Assembly: GCF_021555155.1 (NCBI RefSeq)
Contig: NZ_JAKGBU010000013.1
Coordinates: 1-53,881, forward strand
Origin: Rhizobium alarense
Lineage (GTDB): Bacteria > Pseudomonadota > Alphaproteobacteria > Rhizobiales > Rhizobiaceae
DNA length: 53,881 nt
Reading direction: 5' to 3'
Within the stretch, counting starts at the first letter, position 1. Each line of letters begins with the position of its first letter. The notes under the pieces were generated by a model, which was not told the origin of the DNA, made no database searches, and worked only from the letters and a program-made list of their open reading frames with translations. The translations under genes and the position numbers were made by a program. Below are positions 1 to 9,469 of this stretch, in pieces.

Positions 1-199
1 CCCGCTCGCCGATCACGCCGCAATCCTCCCAGACTGCGGTCCAGAACGCCGCCCGGTCGTCGACGGACCAGGCATGCAGGGCATCGTAGTCGGCCAGCGG
101 CCGACCGGCGCGGGTCTCGCAGGCGCGTCGGAAAAGAGCCATCGGGCTCGTCTCAAGAATTTCGTCCGTCGGCTGCCAAAGAGGTATTTCTGTCGTCAT
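1..199 (-). CDS. Acetoacetate-CoA ligase (acetoacetyl-CoA synthetase), N-terminal part, cut by the window edge
   Basis: Only the first 66 codons are present. The gene reads leftward from ATG at 199 and runs off the window at 1. The start is set by a very strong ribosome binding site (TGGAGGAG) just upstream. The visible protein begins MTTEIPLWQPTDEIL and contains YDALHAWSVDDRAAFWTAVW. This matches the N-terminal ACS_N region of acetoacetyl-CoA synthetases, which activate acetoacetate with ATP and CoA, for example during reuse of polyhydroxybutyrate breakdown products. The adenylation motifs lie outside the window. A related acyl-CoA synthetase cannot be fully excluded. It is divergent from the AsmA-like gene, and the 173-bp gap presumably holds both promoters. 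Confidence 0.8.
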   Translation of the reverse strand, partial: MTTEIPLWQPTDEILETSPMALFRRACETRAGRPLADYDALHAWSVDDRAAFWTAVWEDCGVIGER

Positions 200-372
200 G
201 CGCTCCTCCACTCCATCGGGGCTTCTATATCATGTTGCGGCGCAATAAGAAGAGTGGTCCGCCAGACTGCGGCAGGCGGTGCTGCAATTTGGCCACCCCC
301 ATTTGATTTCTGCCGCATGAACGCCTATTGCCAAACCGCAGGCTGCGCACACGGCCGAGGACCACCCGCCCC

Positions 373-2196
373 ATGTTTCCGTTCCGATTCCTTCAGACCC
401 GTTTTCTTTTAAGGACGTTCCTGCTGCTCGTCGTCTTCGGCGCGATCACCCGGATTGCCGCCCCTTATCTGCTGCCGAGTGCCGCGATGGAGCGGGAACT
501 CAAGTCGGCAATATCTGCCTGGACCGGCACGGAATTCACCAGCGGGTCGCCGGCAAGCTTCAGTTTCTGGCCCTATCCGCAGGTCAGGATAGAGCAGATT
601 CGGCTGAAGCGGCCGGCCGATGCCGAAAGCACCGCCTTGATGGAAGCGGATTCGATTTCGGCAACCTTCAGTCTGCTCGGCTCGGCCTTCGGCGAACCGG
701 ATTTCGACGGTTTCGAGATCGTGCGGCCGGTCTTCACGCTCGCCTGGGACGACACCGGGACGCTCAACTGGCCGAGAAGCGCCTGGATGGAGCGCGCGGT
801 GGCGGATGCCGCCGACCGCGACGAGGACCGGGCGCTGCCGCACAGCCGCATCGGCACCGTGACACTCGTCGACGCCAGGATCAGCGTCGACAACCGCAAG
901 CGGAAGGAGCGTTATGAGGTTACCGACGTCAACGGCACGATACGCTGGCCGGGCGTATCGGGCAGGCTCGACGTCACGCTGCGCGGCGTGCTGAAGGGCG
1001 AAGTCGCGACCTGGACGCTGGAGACGAACGAGCCGCTCAAGCTTGTCGCCGGCGAGAACGCGGCGATCACCACGGCTTTTACGTCGGATCCGCTGACGGT
1101 CGGCTTCGAAGGCATCGGCAATCTGTCGGCAAACGCCTTCATATCCGGCAAGCTGCAGCTTCATGCGCCTTCGATCAGCCACCTGCTCGACTGGCGCGGC
1201 GCGGACCTGCCGGGTGCGGCGGAACTGGGCGGCGTCTCGCTGGAGGCAACGGTCACCACCGCAGGGCACACGGCGAAACTCGACGACCTGACGCTTCGCC
1301 TGCAGGAATCGCAGGCGACAGGCGTCCTCGACGTGGCGCTGCCCGGTGGCACGCGTCCATCGATCGGCGGCACGCTCGCCTTCGATACGGTCGATCTCGC
1401 CACGCTCTATCGCTCGCTGACCGCCCCCGCCGCCGCCAACGGTCCCGACGACCGGACCCGATCGATTCCGCAGCGCATCGGGCTCGACCTGCGCCTGTCG
1501 GCGCGACAGGCAGCCCTTTCGCCCGTCACGCTGAACGATCTTGCCGCCGGCATCCGGACGGATGGCCCGGTGACGTCGCTCGACATCGGCGACGCCGCCA
1601 TTTTCGGCGGCCGGATGAACGGTCGCCTGACGCTGGTGGAGCATGGGCAACGCGGCGGTCAGATGCAGCTTTCGTTCAACGATGTCGATCTCGGCGCACT
1701 TTCCGGCGCCTTCCGCCTCGTCGGCCCCCTGCCGACCGGACGCAGCAGGGCGGACATCACCCTTTCTTCGTCCGAACCGCTCGACGCGTTCACCGGCGAA
1801 GACCTCAGCGGCACCTTCCGCATCGCCATCCGCGACGGTGTCATTCCGAATTTCGACCAGGGCGCATTCCTCGATCTCGCGAGCAAAAGCCGCTATTTCC
1901 GCATGAGCGACGCGGCCGACGGCAGCTTCGCCTTCGCTGCGGCGCTGATCCAGGGCAAGATCGACAGGGGGCTTGCGGAGATCGATAAAGCGACCTTCGA
2001 AGGGACGGACAAGCACCTCGACCTCTCAGGCGTCATCCCCTATCGCAGCGGCAGCCTGGCGCTCGCCGGCACGCTGGCGGACAAGCCCGGCGCCAGTGGC
2101 GTGACGACACCGTCGACGAATTTCTTCGTCGGCGGCGCCTGGCCGGAACCGCTCATCTCGCCGATTTCGGTCCTGACGCGCCAGCCGCAGCCGTGA
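373..2196 (+). CDS. AsmA-like envelope protein
   Basis: 607 residues from ATG 373; an upstream in-frame ATG at 328 would only add a basic, non-conserved leader. Residues about 11-32 form one hydrophobic segment (LLRTFLLLVVFGAI), followed by a long periplasmic, beta-rich region. A fragment FWPYPQVRIEQIRL near residue 75 and a C-terminal half with GTFRIAIRDGVIPNFDQ resemble AsmA/AsmA_2 domains. AsmA-family proteins are anchored in the inner membrane and are linked to outer-membrane biogenesis or lipid transfer between membranes. No partner genes lie beside it: its 3' end meets the potI-like gene 7 bp away in convergent orientation. The specific role is unknown. Confidence 0.75.
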   Translation: MFPFRFLQTRFLLRTFLLLVVFGAITRIAAPYLLPSAAMERELKSAISAWTGTEFTSGSPASFSFWPYPQVRIEQIRLKRPADAESTALMEADSISATFSLLGSAFGEPDFDGFEIVRPVFTLAWDDTGTLNWPRSAWMERAVADAADRDEDRALPHSRIGTVTLVDARISVDNRKRKERYEVTDVNGTIRWPGVSGRLDVTLRGVLKGEVATWTLETNEPLKLVAGENAAITTAFTSDPLTVGFEGIGNLSANAFISGKLQLHAPSISHLLDWRGADLPGAAELGGVSLEATVTTAGHTAKLDDLTLRLQESQATGVLDVALPGGTRPSIGGTLAFDTVDLATLYRSLTAPAAANGPDDRTRSIPQRIGLDLRLSARQAALSPVTLNDLAAGIRTDGPVTSLDIGDAAIFGGRMNGRLTLVEHGQRGGQMQLSFNDVDLGALSGAFRLVGPLPTGRSRADITLSSSEPLDAFTGEDLSGTFRIAIRDGVIPNFDQGAFLDLASKSRYFRMSDAADGSFAFAAALIQGKIDRGLAEIDKATFEGTDKHLDLSGVIPYRSGSLALAGTLADKPGASGVTTPSTNFFVGGAWPEPLISPISVLTRQPQP

Positions 2197-2202
2197 CCGC
2201 CG

Positions 2203-3018
2203 TCACCTGCCGGCGAAGGCCGCCTGCTCGTCGCGCTGGCGCTGCATCTCGCGCCGCTTCGTCATGATGGAGGCAATGACCACGCCGACGGCGACGACGG
2301 CGATGAGCAGCGTGCAGGCCGCGTTGATTTCCGGTGTAACGCCGAGGCGCACCTGGCTGTAGATCTTCATCGGCAGGGTCGTGGCGCCCGGCCCCGAGGT
2401 GAAGCTCGCGATGACGAGATCGTCCAGCGACAGCGTGAAAGCCAGCACCCAGCCGGAAAACACCGCCGGCGCGATGACCGGAAGAGTAACCTCGAAGAAC
2501 GTCTTCACCGGCGTAGCCCCGAGATCCATCGCCGCCTCCTCGATCGAGCGGTCGAAGGAAAGAAGCCGTGACTGCACGACCACGGTAACGAAACACATGG
2601 TCAGCGTTATATGCGCCAGCGTCACCGTCCAGAAGCCGCGATCGAAACCGATCGCCACGAAGAGCAGCAGGAGCGACAGGCCGGTGATGACCTCCGGCAT
2701 GACGAGCGGTGCATAGACCATGCCCGAGAACAACAGCCGTCCGCGGAAGCGGGTGTAGCGCACCAGCGCCAGCGCCGCCATCGTCCCGAGGATCGTTGCG
2801 ACCGTCGCCGAAACGAGGGCGACCCGGATCGTGACCCAGGCGGCGTCGATGAGGCTCTGGTTGCGGAAGAGCGCGCTGTACCACTGCGTCGAGAAGCCGG
2901 CCCAGACGGTAACGAGCCTCGAGGCATTGAACGAGAAGATCACCAGAAGCACGATCGGCAGGTAGAGGAAGGCGAAGCCGAGCACGACCGAGACGATGTT
3001 GAACCGGGTCCATTTCAT
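2203..3018 (-). CDS. potI: Putrescine ABC transporter permease, PotI/PotC type
   Basis: 271 residues from ATG 3018. It is an inner-membrane permease with about six transmembrane segments, the first at residues about 10-30. The ATPase-contact EAA loop is visible as SIEEAAMDLGATPVKTFFEVTLP, a few residues from the family pattern. It is the second permease of the pair, starting 5 bp after the potH-like stop, so both are translated from one mRNA. Together with the PotF-type binding protein and PotG-type ATPase it should form a putrescine importer. Polyamine specificity is inferred from family resemblance and from the puuA/puuB-like genes 14 kb away. Spermidine (PotC) is the main alternative. Confidence 0.85.
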   Translation of the reverse strand: MKWTRFNIVSVVLGFAFLYLPIVLLVIFSFNASRLVTVWAGFSTQWYSALFRNQSLIDAAWVTIRVALVSATVATILGTMAALALVRYTRFRGRLLFSGMVYAPLVMPEVITGLSLLLLFVAIGFDRGFWTVTLAHITLTMCFVTVVVQSRLLSFDRSIEEAAMDLGATPVKTFFEVTLPVIAPAVFSGWVLAFTLSLDDLVIASFTSGPGATTLPMKIYSQVRLGVTPEINAACTLLIAVVAVGVVIASIMTKRREMQRQRDEQAAFAGR

Positions 3019-3023
3019 GGCCG

Positions 3024-3935
3024 CTATTTCCCCTGTTCCTCGGCTTTCGCCTGGGCGTTCTGGAAGAAGACGATCGGTATGACGAGGATCAGGAGCAGGA
3101 TCGTCGCGACCGCCGCGGAGACCGGCCAGTCACGATTGACGTTGAACTCCGTCCAGAGCGTCTTGCCGATCATCAGGGTCTGCGATCCGCCGAGCAGATC
3201 GGGGATGACGAACTCGCCGACCGCCGGGATGAAGACGAGCATGCAGCCCGCGACGACGCCGGCGAGGGACAGCGGGAACGTCACTTTCCAGAAGGCGGCG
3301 ACCGGCGGACAACCGAGATCCTGCGCCGCCTCGATCAGTGAGTGGTCCATCTTTTCGAGCGCCGAGTAGATCGGCAGCACCATGAAGGGGAGGTAGGAAT
3401 AGACGATGCCGATATAGATCGCCCAGTTCGTGTTGAGGATGATCAGCGGCTGGTCGATCGCGCCGAGCGACAGCAGCAACTGGTTGAGCAGGCCCTCGGG
3501 CTTCAGGATGGCGATCCAGGCATAGACGCGGATCAGGAAGCTCGTCCAGAACGGCAGGATCACCATCATCAGCAACATGGGCCGCAGCGTGCGCGGCGCC
3601 TGCGCCATGCCATAGGCGATCGGGTAACCGATGAGCAGCGTCAGGAATGTCGACACCCCGGCGATCCAGAGGCTCGACAGATAGGCGTTGAAATAGAGCG
3701 CGTCCTCCGTCAGCCAGACGAAGTTGTCGAGGCTCAGATCGCCGATTTTCTGCCAGATGCCGGAGAGACCGTCCGCCAGCGAGAAGACGGGTTCATACGG
3801 CGGCTGGGCGATCGCCGTCGTCGACAGCGAGATGCGGAAGACGATGAAAAAGGGAATGAGGAAGAAGAACAGCAGCCAGGCATAGGGCAGGAGGATGACG
3901 AGGCGGCTGAAGATTGCGGAGCCGAGCTTTGTCAT
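3024..3935 (-). CDS. potH: Putrescine ABC transporter permease, PotH/PotB type
   Basis: 303 residues with about six membrane segments; the first spans residues about 10-35 (RLVILLPYAWLLFFFLIPFFIVF), as in PotB/PotH permeases. The EAA loop SLIEAAQDLGCPPVAAFWKV, which docks on the ATPase, is near residue 210. A periplasmic stretch after TM1 carries LSLDNFVWLTED, typical of the polyamine permease family. The gene lies 4 bp downstream of the ATPase gene and 5 bp upstream of potI, so it is an internal operon gene. It should pair with PotI to form the translocation channel. Confidence 0.87.
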   Translation of the reverse strand: MTKLGSAIFSRLVILLPYAWLLFFFLIPFFIVFRISLSTTAIAQPPYEPVFSLADGLSGIWQKIGDLSLDNFVWLTEDALYFNAYLSSLWIAGVSTFLTLLIGYPIAYGMAQAPRTLRPMLLMMVILPFWTSFLIRVYAWIAILKPEGLLNQLLLSLGAIDQPLIILNTNWAIYIGIVYSYLPFMVLPIYSALEKMDHSLIEAAQDLGCPPVAAFWKVTFPLSLAGVVAGCMLVFIPAVGEFVIPDLLGGSQTLMIGKTLWTEFNVNRDWPVSAAVATILLLILVIPIVFFQNAQAKAEEQGK

Positions 3936-3939
3936 CGCC

Positions 3940-5085
3940 TTAATCCCTCAGGACGACGCCGGCGGTCTCGTTGAACGAGACCCAGACCTTTTCATCGTAG
4001 GCGATCGGATCCTCGACCTCGCGTTGTGCGTTGAGCATCGAGGCCTTGACCACTTTGCCGCTTGCCAGCCTGACATAGACAACCGTCATGTCGCCGAGAT
4101 AGCCGATGTCCCAGACCTCGCCTTCGGCGGCGTTGACGGTGGCATCGGCGGGTGCCGCACGGCTGACGCGCAGCTTCTCCGGGCGGATGGCGAAGCTGGC
4201 GCTGGCGCCCGACGCCGGACTTTCGGAACTGGCGGTCCGGATGTTGAACCCGTCGGTGCCGACAAGCTCGATCTTGCCGTTGCCATTGGCCGAGACCTTG
4301 CCCTCCAGGATGTTCACGTCGCCGATGAAGTCGGCGACGAAGCGCGAGTTCGGCGCCTCGTAGATTTCGGCGGGCGTGGCGACCTGGACGACCTTGCCGT
4401 GGCTCATGACCGCGATGCGGTCGGCCATCGTCATCGCCTCCTCCTGGTCGTGAGTGACGACGACGAAGGTGAGACCGAGTTCCTGCTGCAGGTCCATGAG
4501 CTCGAACTGCGTCTCCTCGCGCAGCTTCTTGTCGAGCGCGCCGAGCGGTTCGTCGAGCAGCAGCACCTTTGGCCGCTTGGCAAGCGAACGGGCCAGCGCC
4601 ACGCGCTGGCGCTGGCCGCCCGAGAGCTGGTGCGGCTTGCGTTTGGCGAACTGCTCAAGCTTCACGAGCTTCAGCATCTGGGTGACGCGCTCGGCGATTT
4701 CCGTCTTCGGCATGCCGTCCTGTCGGAGACCGAAGCCGATATTGCTCTCGACCGTCATGTGCGGAAAGAGCGCGTAGGACTGGAACATCATATTGACGGG
4801 ACGCCGGTAGGGCGGGATGGCGGCGATGTCCTGCCCGTCCAGCACGATCTCGCCCGAGGTCGGCTTTTCGAAGCCGGCAAGCATGCGCAGCAGCGTCGAT
4901 TTTCCGCAGCCGGAGGCACCGAGCAGGGCGAAGAACTCACGGTGATAGATATTGAGGGTGAGGTCGTCGACGGCGGTGAAATCACCGAACTTCTTGGTGA
5001 CATTCCTGAAGGATATGAAGGGCTTCGCGCTTGGGTCCGTCCACGGCGAAAAGGATCGACGGATATTGCCGAGAGATTTCATCAC
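3940..5085 (-). CDS. potG: Putrescine ABC transporter ATP-binding protein, PotG/PotA type
   Basis: 381 residues. Walker A is GASGCGKST (about 57-65), the ABC signature is LSGGQRQRVALARSL, Walker B is VLLLDEPLGALD, and the switch His is in VVVTHDQEEAM. The C-terminal third is a TOBE-like regulatory domain. The roughly 20-residue N-terminal extension before FISFRNVTKKFGDFTAVDDLTL is typical of PotG rather than short PotA. It energises uptake through the PotH/PotI pair. It starts 76 bp after the potF stop, and that gap holds a perfect 12-bp-stem hairpin that probably sets a lower expression level than for the binding protein. Confidence 0.9.
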   Translation of the reverse strand: MMKSLGNIRRSFSPWTDPSAKPFISFRNVTKKFGDFTAVDDLTLNIYHREFFALLGASGCGKSTLLRMLAGFEKPTSGEIVLDGQDIAAIPPYRRPVNMMFQSYALFPHMTVESNIGFGLRQDGMPKTEIAERVTQMLKLVKLEQFAKRKPHQLSGGQRQRVALARSLAKRPKVLLLDEPLGALDKKLREETQFELMDLQQELGLTFVVVTHDQEEAMTMADRIAVMSHGKVVQVATPAEIYEAPNSRFVADFIGDVNILEGKVSANGNGKIELVGTDGFNIRTASSESPASGASASFAIRPEKLRVSRAAPADATVNAAEGEVWDIGYLGDMTVVYVRLASGKVVKASMLNAQREVEDPIAYDEKVWVSFNETAGVVLRD

Positions 5086-5120
5086 CTGTCCCCGATTATC
5101 GTTCTTGGCAGTCCATAGAA

Positions 5121-5149
5121 AATTGCCCGGAAGAGCGTTCCGGGCAATT
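5121..5149 (-). terminator. Perfect hairpin between potF and potG (attenuator or mRNA-stability element)
   Basis: The arms AATTGCCCGGAA and TTCCGGGCAATT are perfectly complementary over 12 bp with a 5-nt loop. Read on the minus strand, the hairpin follows the potF stop and is followed by a short T-containing run (TTCT). This is a common arrangement between solute-binding-protein genes and their downstream transporter genes, where partial termination or 3'-end protection raises binding-protein output. The role is inferred. Confidence 0.7.
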
Positions 5150-5161
5150 CGTTTGTGGGGC

Positions 5162-6262
5162 TTACTGACCCGTGACCACCTTGGTCCAGATCCGGGTGAC
5201 GATGCGTTGCGTCTTCGGATCGTAGGGATCCTTGGTGTAGAGCTTGCCCATCGTTTCCGCCGACGGGTAGATCGCCGGGTCGTCGAGCACTTCCTTGTCG
5301 ACGAACTGCTGCGACGCCTTGTTGCCGTTCGCGTAGAAGACGTAGTTCGACGCCTTGGCGATGACTTCCGGTTTCATCAGGTAGTTGATGAAGGCATGCG
5401 CCTCCTCGACATGCTGCGCATCGGTCGGGATCGCCATCAGGTCGAACCACATCTGTGCGCCGCCGTCCGGAATGGAATAGTTCACCTCGACGCCGGCATT
5501 GGCCTCAGCCGCGCGGTCGCGGGCCTGCAGCACGTCGCCGGACCAGCCGAGCGCTAGGCAGATGTCGCCGTTGGCGAGCGCGTTGATATATTCCGACGAA
5601 TGGAACTTGCGGATCGACGGACGGACCGTCATCAGGAGTTCGCCGGCCTTGTCGAGATCGGCCTGGTCCTTCGAGTTGGGGTCGAGGCCGAGGTAGTTGA
5701 GCGCCGCCGGGATCACCTCGTCAGCCGTGTCGAGGAAATAGACGCCGCAATCCTTGAACTTCTCGATGACCTCGGGCTTGAAAAGCACGTCCCAGGTCGG
5801 TGCCGCGTCCGTGCCGAGGATTTCCTTCGTCTTGGCGACGTTGTAGCCGATGCCCGTCGTGCCCCACATGTAGTCGACGGCATAGTCGTTGCCGGGATCG
5901 TAGCGCGCGACGCGCTCCTGGACCACGTCCCACATGTTCGAGAGATTGGGGATCTTCGACTTGTCGAGTTTCTGGAAGACGCCGGCCTGGATCTGGCGCT
6001 GCAGGAAGCTGCCGGTCGGGACGACGATATCGTAACCGCTGCCGCCCGCAAGCAGCTTGGTTTCCAGCGTCTCGTTGCTGTCGAAGACGTCGTAGACGAC
6101 CTTGATGCCGGTCTCCTTGGTGAAATCCGCAAGGATCGACTCGTCGATATAGTCGGACCAGTTGTAGACGTTCAGGACCTTTTCCTGCGCGACCGCCGGA
6201 CCGCCCGACAGGCCAGAAACTGCGGCGACCGTGGCGGCCACCAGAAATGTGCGTCTTATCAT
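5162..6262 (-). CDS. potF: Periplasmic putrescine-binding protein, PotF type
   Basis: 366 residues starting at ATG 6262, with GGGAGC 8-13 bases upstream as ribosome binding site. Residues 1-25 form a Sec signal peptide ending VAQ-EKV. The mature start VLNVYNWSDYIDESILADFTKETGIKVVYDVFDSNETLETKLLAGGSGYDIVVPT is the classic PotD/PotF fold signature, with the Trp/Ser/Asp residues that line the polyamine pocket. It captures polyamine in the periplasm and hands it to PotH/PotI. It is the first gene of the operon. The 182-bp upstream gap to the ScfR-like gene is AT-rich and probably holds the promoter. Spermidine/putrescine selectivity cannot be read with certainty. Confidence 0.9.
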   Translation of the reverse strand: MIRRTFLVAATVAAVSGLSGGPAVAQEKVLNVYNWSDYIDESILADFTKETGIKVVYDVFDSNETLETKLLAGGSGYDIVVPTGSFLQRQIQAGVFQKLDKSKIPNLSNMWDVVQERVARYDPGNDYAVDYMWGTTGIGYNVAKTKEILGTDAAPTWDVLFKPEVIEKFKDCGVYFLDTADEVIPAALNYLGLDPNSKDQADLDKAGELLMTVRPSIRKFHSSEYINALANGDICLALGWSGDVLQARDRAAEANAGVEVNYSIPDGGAQMWFDLMAIPTDAQHVEEAHAFINYLMKPEVIAKASNYVFYANGNKASQQFVDKEVLDDPAIYPSAETMGKLYTKDPYDPKTQRIVTRIWTKVVTGQ

Positions 6263-6444
6263 TGATATTGCTCCCAGTTTTTATCTTGCTGATCGTTCAG
6301 GATGATAGACGGCTACCGATTATGGAGTTTTTTTGAGGCACCACAAGCATCATTCTGCAACGCAACAGATCGAATATTGCTATCACATTTTCTTATTTTC
6401 TATCATATTTGAAATCGGTTCTGCCGCGGAAATCAAGCGAAAAT

Positions 6445-7860
6445 TTACTGGAAGTCGAAAAGGCTGAGGCCCGCGACCATTTCATCAAGGCCGAGCGGCC
6501 GTGTCACCGGCGGTTCGGCGCGCGCCAGACAGCCCTGCCGCTCGCACAGCCGGCAGGCGGTACCCACCGCCACGTGCGCCCCGCGCGCCGCAGCCGCACC
6601 ATAGACCGTCTCGCCGGCAAGAGCCGCATCGCAGCCGATCAGCACTGCCGTGCGCCGCACGCGCTCCTCGAACGCGCCCTGCGGCCCTTCGAGCGTGCGC
6701 GACACCGTGAGGAAGGAAGCGCCGTCGGGCATCTCGACCGTCTCCACCAGGATCTGGCCCGGCTGGGCGAAGGCGGTGTGAAGCGCGAGCTTCGGACAGC
6801 CGCCGCCGAAACGGGCCTGCGGAAAACCCTGCGCGCCGGCACGGCGGAAGCGGTGGCCGGCGCTGTCGACCTCCAGGATGAAGAAGGGAATACCGGCCCG
6901 GCCCGGCCGTTGCAGCATCGTCAGGCGGTTCGCCGCCTGCTCGAAGGACACTCCGAAGCGCGACCGCAGGACATCAATGTCGTAGCGCGCGCGCTGGGCC
7001 GCGGAGAGGAACGCCTCGTAGGGCATCATGAGCGCATGCGCCGCATAGCGCGCCAGCTCGAAACGGGCGATGCGGCGGGCCTCCGCCGTCGACAGCGCCA
7101 GAGCATCGAGTTCCGCAAACAGCTCCTCCTGCAGCGCGATCTGGGCGGTTTCCATTGCCACTTCGCGAAGCTGATCGAAAGGTGACAGGCGTTCGGAGAG
7201 GAAGAGGCGCATCGAGTGGCGGTCGAACCGGCGGCGGAGGTTCGGCATGGTATGGACCGGAAGCAAGCGGACGACGACGCCGTGCTCCTTTCGCAGCCAG
7301 CCCTTAATGGCATTTGTGAGGTCGTCGCCGGGCGACAGCGCCGCGTGAAACCGCTCCGCCGCCTCGTCCAGCCGCGCGAAATGGTTCGACCGGCCCTCCA
7401 GCCGCTCGCGCACTTCGTCCATCGGCAACGTCGCGCCGGCCAGCGATGTCGCATGCCCCTCCCGCGCGAGGAGTTCGGCGAGATCGGTCAGGCGCGATGC
7501 CTGTTCGCGATAGGCACGATAGAGCTTCAGGATGCCGCCCGCCACGTTCGGAGCCGCGTCGGCGATCTCGATGAGTTCCTGCTCGCCCGGCAGCTCCCCG
7601 GCAAGCAGCGGATCGGAGAAGACGGCGCGCAGTTCCTTGACGCTGCCGCCGCTGTCGCCCTGCAATTCGTCGAGGTCCACCTTGTAGACGGAGGCGAGCC
7701 GCAGCAAGAGCTGTACCGTCAGCGGACGCTGATTGCGCTCGATGAGGTTCAGGTAGGAAGGCGAGATCGACAGCCCCTCCGCCATCGCGGTCTGCGTCAA
7801 CCCCAGGGCATTGCGGATACGTCGCACCTTGGGGCCAGCAAAGATCTTGTTCTCCGACAA
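6445..7860 (-). CDS. ScfR/RamB-type transcriptional regulator (XRE HTH plus DUF2083)
   Basis: 471 residues. Residues about 10-65 form an XRE helix-turn-helix ([34 protein letters not shown]). The middle part is the degenerate ImmA/IrrE-like region of short-chain fatty-acyl regulators; no HEXXH zinc-protease motif is visible. The C-terminal DUF2083 region carries the Cys cluster [16 protein letters not shown]. RamB, MccR and PrpC-linked relatives respond to acyl-CoA metabolites and control the glyoxylate or methylcitrate cycles. Its position divergent from isocitrate lyase, with four TTTACA repeats between the genes, suggests that it controls aceA and itself. The effector is unknown. Confidence 0.85.
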   Translation of the reverse strand: MSENKIFAGPKVRRIRNALGLTQTAMAEGLSISPSYLNLIERNQRPLTVQLLLRLASVYKVDLDELQGDSGGSVKELRAVFSDPLLAGELPGEQELIEIADAAPNVAGGILKLYRAYREQASRLTDLAELLAREGHATSLAGATLPMDEVRERLEGRSNHFARLDEAAERFHAALSPGDDLTNAIKGWLRKEHGVVVRLLPVHTMPNLRRRFDRHSMRLFLSERLSPFDQLREVAMETAQIALQEELFAELDALALSTAEARRIARFELARYAAHALMMPYEAFLSAAQRARYDIDVLRSRFGVSFEQAANRLTMLQRPGRAGIPFFILEVDSAGHRFRRAGAQGFPQARFGGGCPKLALHTAFAQPGQILVETVEMPDGASFLTVSRTLEGPQGAFEERVRRTAVLIGCDAALAGETVYGAAAARGAHVAVGTACRLCERQGCLARAEPPVTRPLGLDEMVAGLSLFDFQ

Positions 7861-7871
7861 ATGTCAATTCC

Positions 7872-7929
7872 TTTACAAACCCGCCAGACGATGCCTGGAT
7901 TGGACATTTACAGAATTTACATTTTTACA
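7872..7929. promoter_or_regulatory. Four TTTACA direct repeats, probable operator for the ScfR-like regulator
   Basis: TTTACA occurs at 7872-7877, 7907-7912, 7916-7921 and 7924-7929, all in the same orientation and within 70 bp of the regulator start codon at 7860. The last three are spaced 9 and 8 bp apart. RamB-family proteins bind short A/T-rich elements of similar type. The 234-bp intergenic region is otherwise unremarkable and must also hold the aceA promoter. Confidence 0.5.
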
Positions 7930-8094
7930 ATACGTGCCGGTCAAAGGCAACACATCGTAACTTCAATTTTCTCCCGAAAACCAATTAAATCTCGCAAGTT
8001 TGTGCGTCGCGATGTAAATCATGTCACACGACTTGAAACACATCTGAGATCAAAAGCTCGCTTCAAAGGCGCGACATTCAGGCAGGAGGATACT

Positions 8095-9384
8095 ATGACT
8101 GATTTTTACACACTCGTTCCGAGTGCACCGCAGGGCCGCTTCGACGGTGTCGAGCGCCCCTACACCGCCGAGGACGTCAAGCGGCTGCGCGGTTCCGTCG
8201 AGATTCGCCACTCGCTGGCCGAGATGGGGGCGAACCGCCTCTGGAAGCTCATCCACGACGAAGACTTCGTCAACGCGCTCGGCGCGCTCTCCGGCAACCA
8301 GGCCATGCAGATGGTCCGCGCCGGGCTGAAGGCGATCTACCTCTCCGGTTGGCAGGTTGCGGCCGACGCGAACACGGCCTCCGCCATGTATCCCGACCAG
8401 TCGCTCTATCCGGCCAATGCGGCGCCCGAGCTCGCCAAGCGTATCAACCGCACGCTCCAGCGCGCCGACCAGATCGAGACCTCCGAGGGCAAGGGGCTGT
8501 CGGTCGACACCTGGTTCGCCCCGATCGTCGCCGACGCCGAGGCCGGCTTCGGCGGTCCGCTCAATGCCTTCGAAATCATGAAGGCCTTCATCGAGGCGGG
8601 TGCGGCCGGCGTCCATTACGAAGACCAGCTCGCATCGGAGAAGAAATGCGGCCATCTCGGCGGCAAGGTTCTGATCCCGACCGCCGCCCACATCCGCAAC
8701 CTGAACGCCGCGCGGCTGGCCGCGGACGTCATGGGCGTGCCGACGCTCGTCATCGCCCGGACGGACGCGGAAGCGGCGAAGCTGCTGACCTCCGACATCG
8801 ACGAGCGCGACCGCCCGTTCGTCGACTACGACGCCGGCCGGACCGTCGAGGGTTTCTATCAGGTCAGGAACGGCCTTGAACCCTGCATCGCACGCGCCGT
8901 CGCCTATGCGCCAAATTGCGACCTCATCTGGTGCGAGACGTCGAAGCCCGACCTCGATCAGGCCAGGCGCTTTGCCGAAGGGGTCCACAAGGTCCATCCG
9001 GGCAAGCTCCTCGCCTACAACTGCTCGCCGTCGTTCAACTGGAAGAAAAACCTCGACGACGCGACGATCGCCAAATTCCAGCGGGAACTCGGCGCAATGG
9101 GCTACAAGTTCCAGTTCATCACGCTTGCCGGCTTCCATCAGTTGAACTTCGGCATGTTCGAACTGGCGCGCGGCTACAAGGATCGGCAGATGGCCGCCTA
9201 TTCCGAGCTGCAGGAGGCCGAATTCGCAGCCGAGGTAAACGGCTACACCGCGACGAAGCACCAGCGCGAGGTCGGCACCGGCTATTTCGACGCCGTGTCC
9301 CTGGCGATCACCGGCGGCAAGTCGTCGACGACCGCCATGAAGGAATCGACCGAGCACGACCAGTTCCGCCCGGCAGCCGAATGA
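8095..9384 (+). CDS. aceA: Isocitrate lyase
   Basis: 429 residues from ATG 8095, preceded by GGCAGGAGGA. It splits isocitrate into glyoxylate and succinate, the first step of the glyoxylate shunt needed for growth on acetate and fatty acids. The catalytic KKCGHLGG motif is present, as are the metal-binding region [14 protein letters not shown] and [14 protein letters not shown]. The length matches the proteobacterial tetrameric class. A longer in-frame reading from 7216 is open only by chance and overlaps the divergent regulator. No malate synthase gene is nearby. Regulation by the divergent ScfR-like protein is inferred. Confidence 0.97.
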   Translation: MTDFYTLVPSAPQGRFDGVERPYTAEDVKRLRGSVEIRHSLAEMGANRLWKLIHDEDFVNALGALSGNQAMQMVRAGLKAIYLSGWQVAADANTASAMYPDQSLYPANAAPELAKRINRTLQRADQIETSEGKGLSVDTWFAPIVADAEAGFGGPLNAFEIMKAFIEAGAAGVHYEDQLASEKKCGHLGGKVLIPTAAHIRNLNAARLAADVMGVPTLVIARTDAEAAKLLTSDIDERDRPFVDYDAGRTVEGFYQVRNGLEPCIARAVAYAPNCDLIWCETSKPDLDQARRFAEGVHKVHPGKLLAYNCSPSFNWKKNLDDATIAKFQRELGAMGYKFQFITLAGFHQLNFGMFELARGYKDRQMAAYSELQEAEFAAEVNGYTATKHQREVGTGYFDAVSLAITGGKSSTTAMKESTEHDQFRPAAE

Positions 9385-9469
9385 ACCTTCCCCTCCCCGT
9401 CCTCCGATGCGGATGGGCGGGGAGGCCCTGCGATACCGTCAAGAACCCCGAAGAGAGAGGAGAAATGCC

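Noticed and set aside
409-2016. 535-codon minus-strand open frame across the AsmA-like gene
   Set aside because: It is the antisense shadow of a GC-rich gene: Arg/Asp/Glu-heavy composition, no ribosome binding site, and no recognisable domain.
7216-8094. Long N-terminal extension of isocitrate lyase in frame
   Set aside because: It overlaps the divergent regulator gene, and isocitrate lyases begin near MTDFYTLVP, where a strong ribosome binding site is present.
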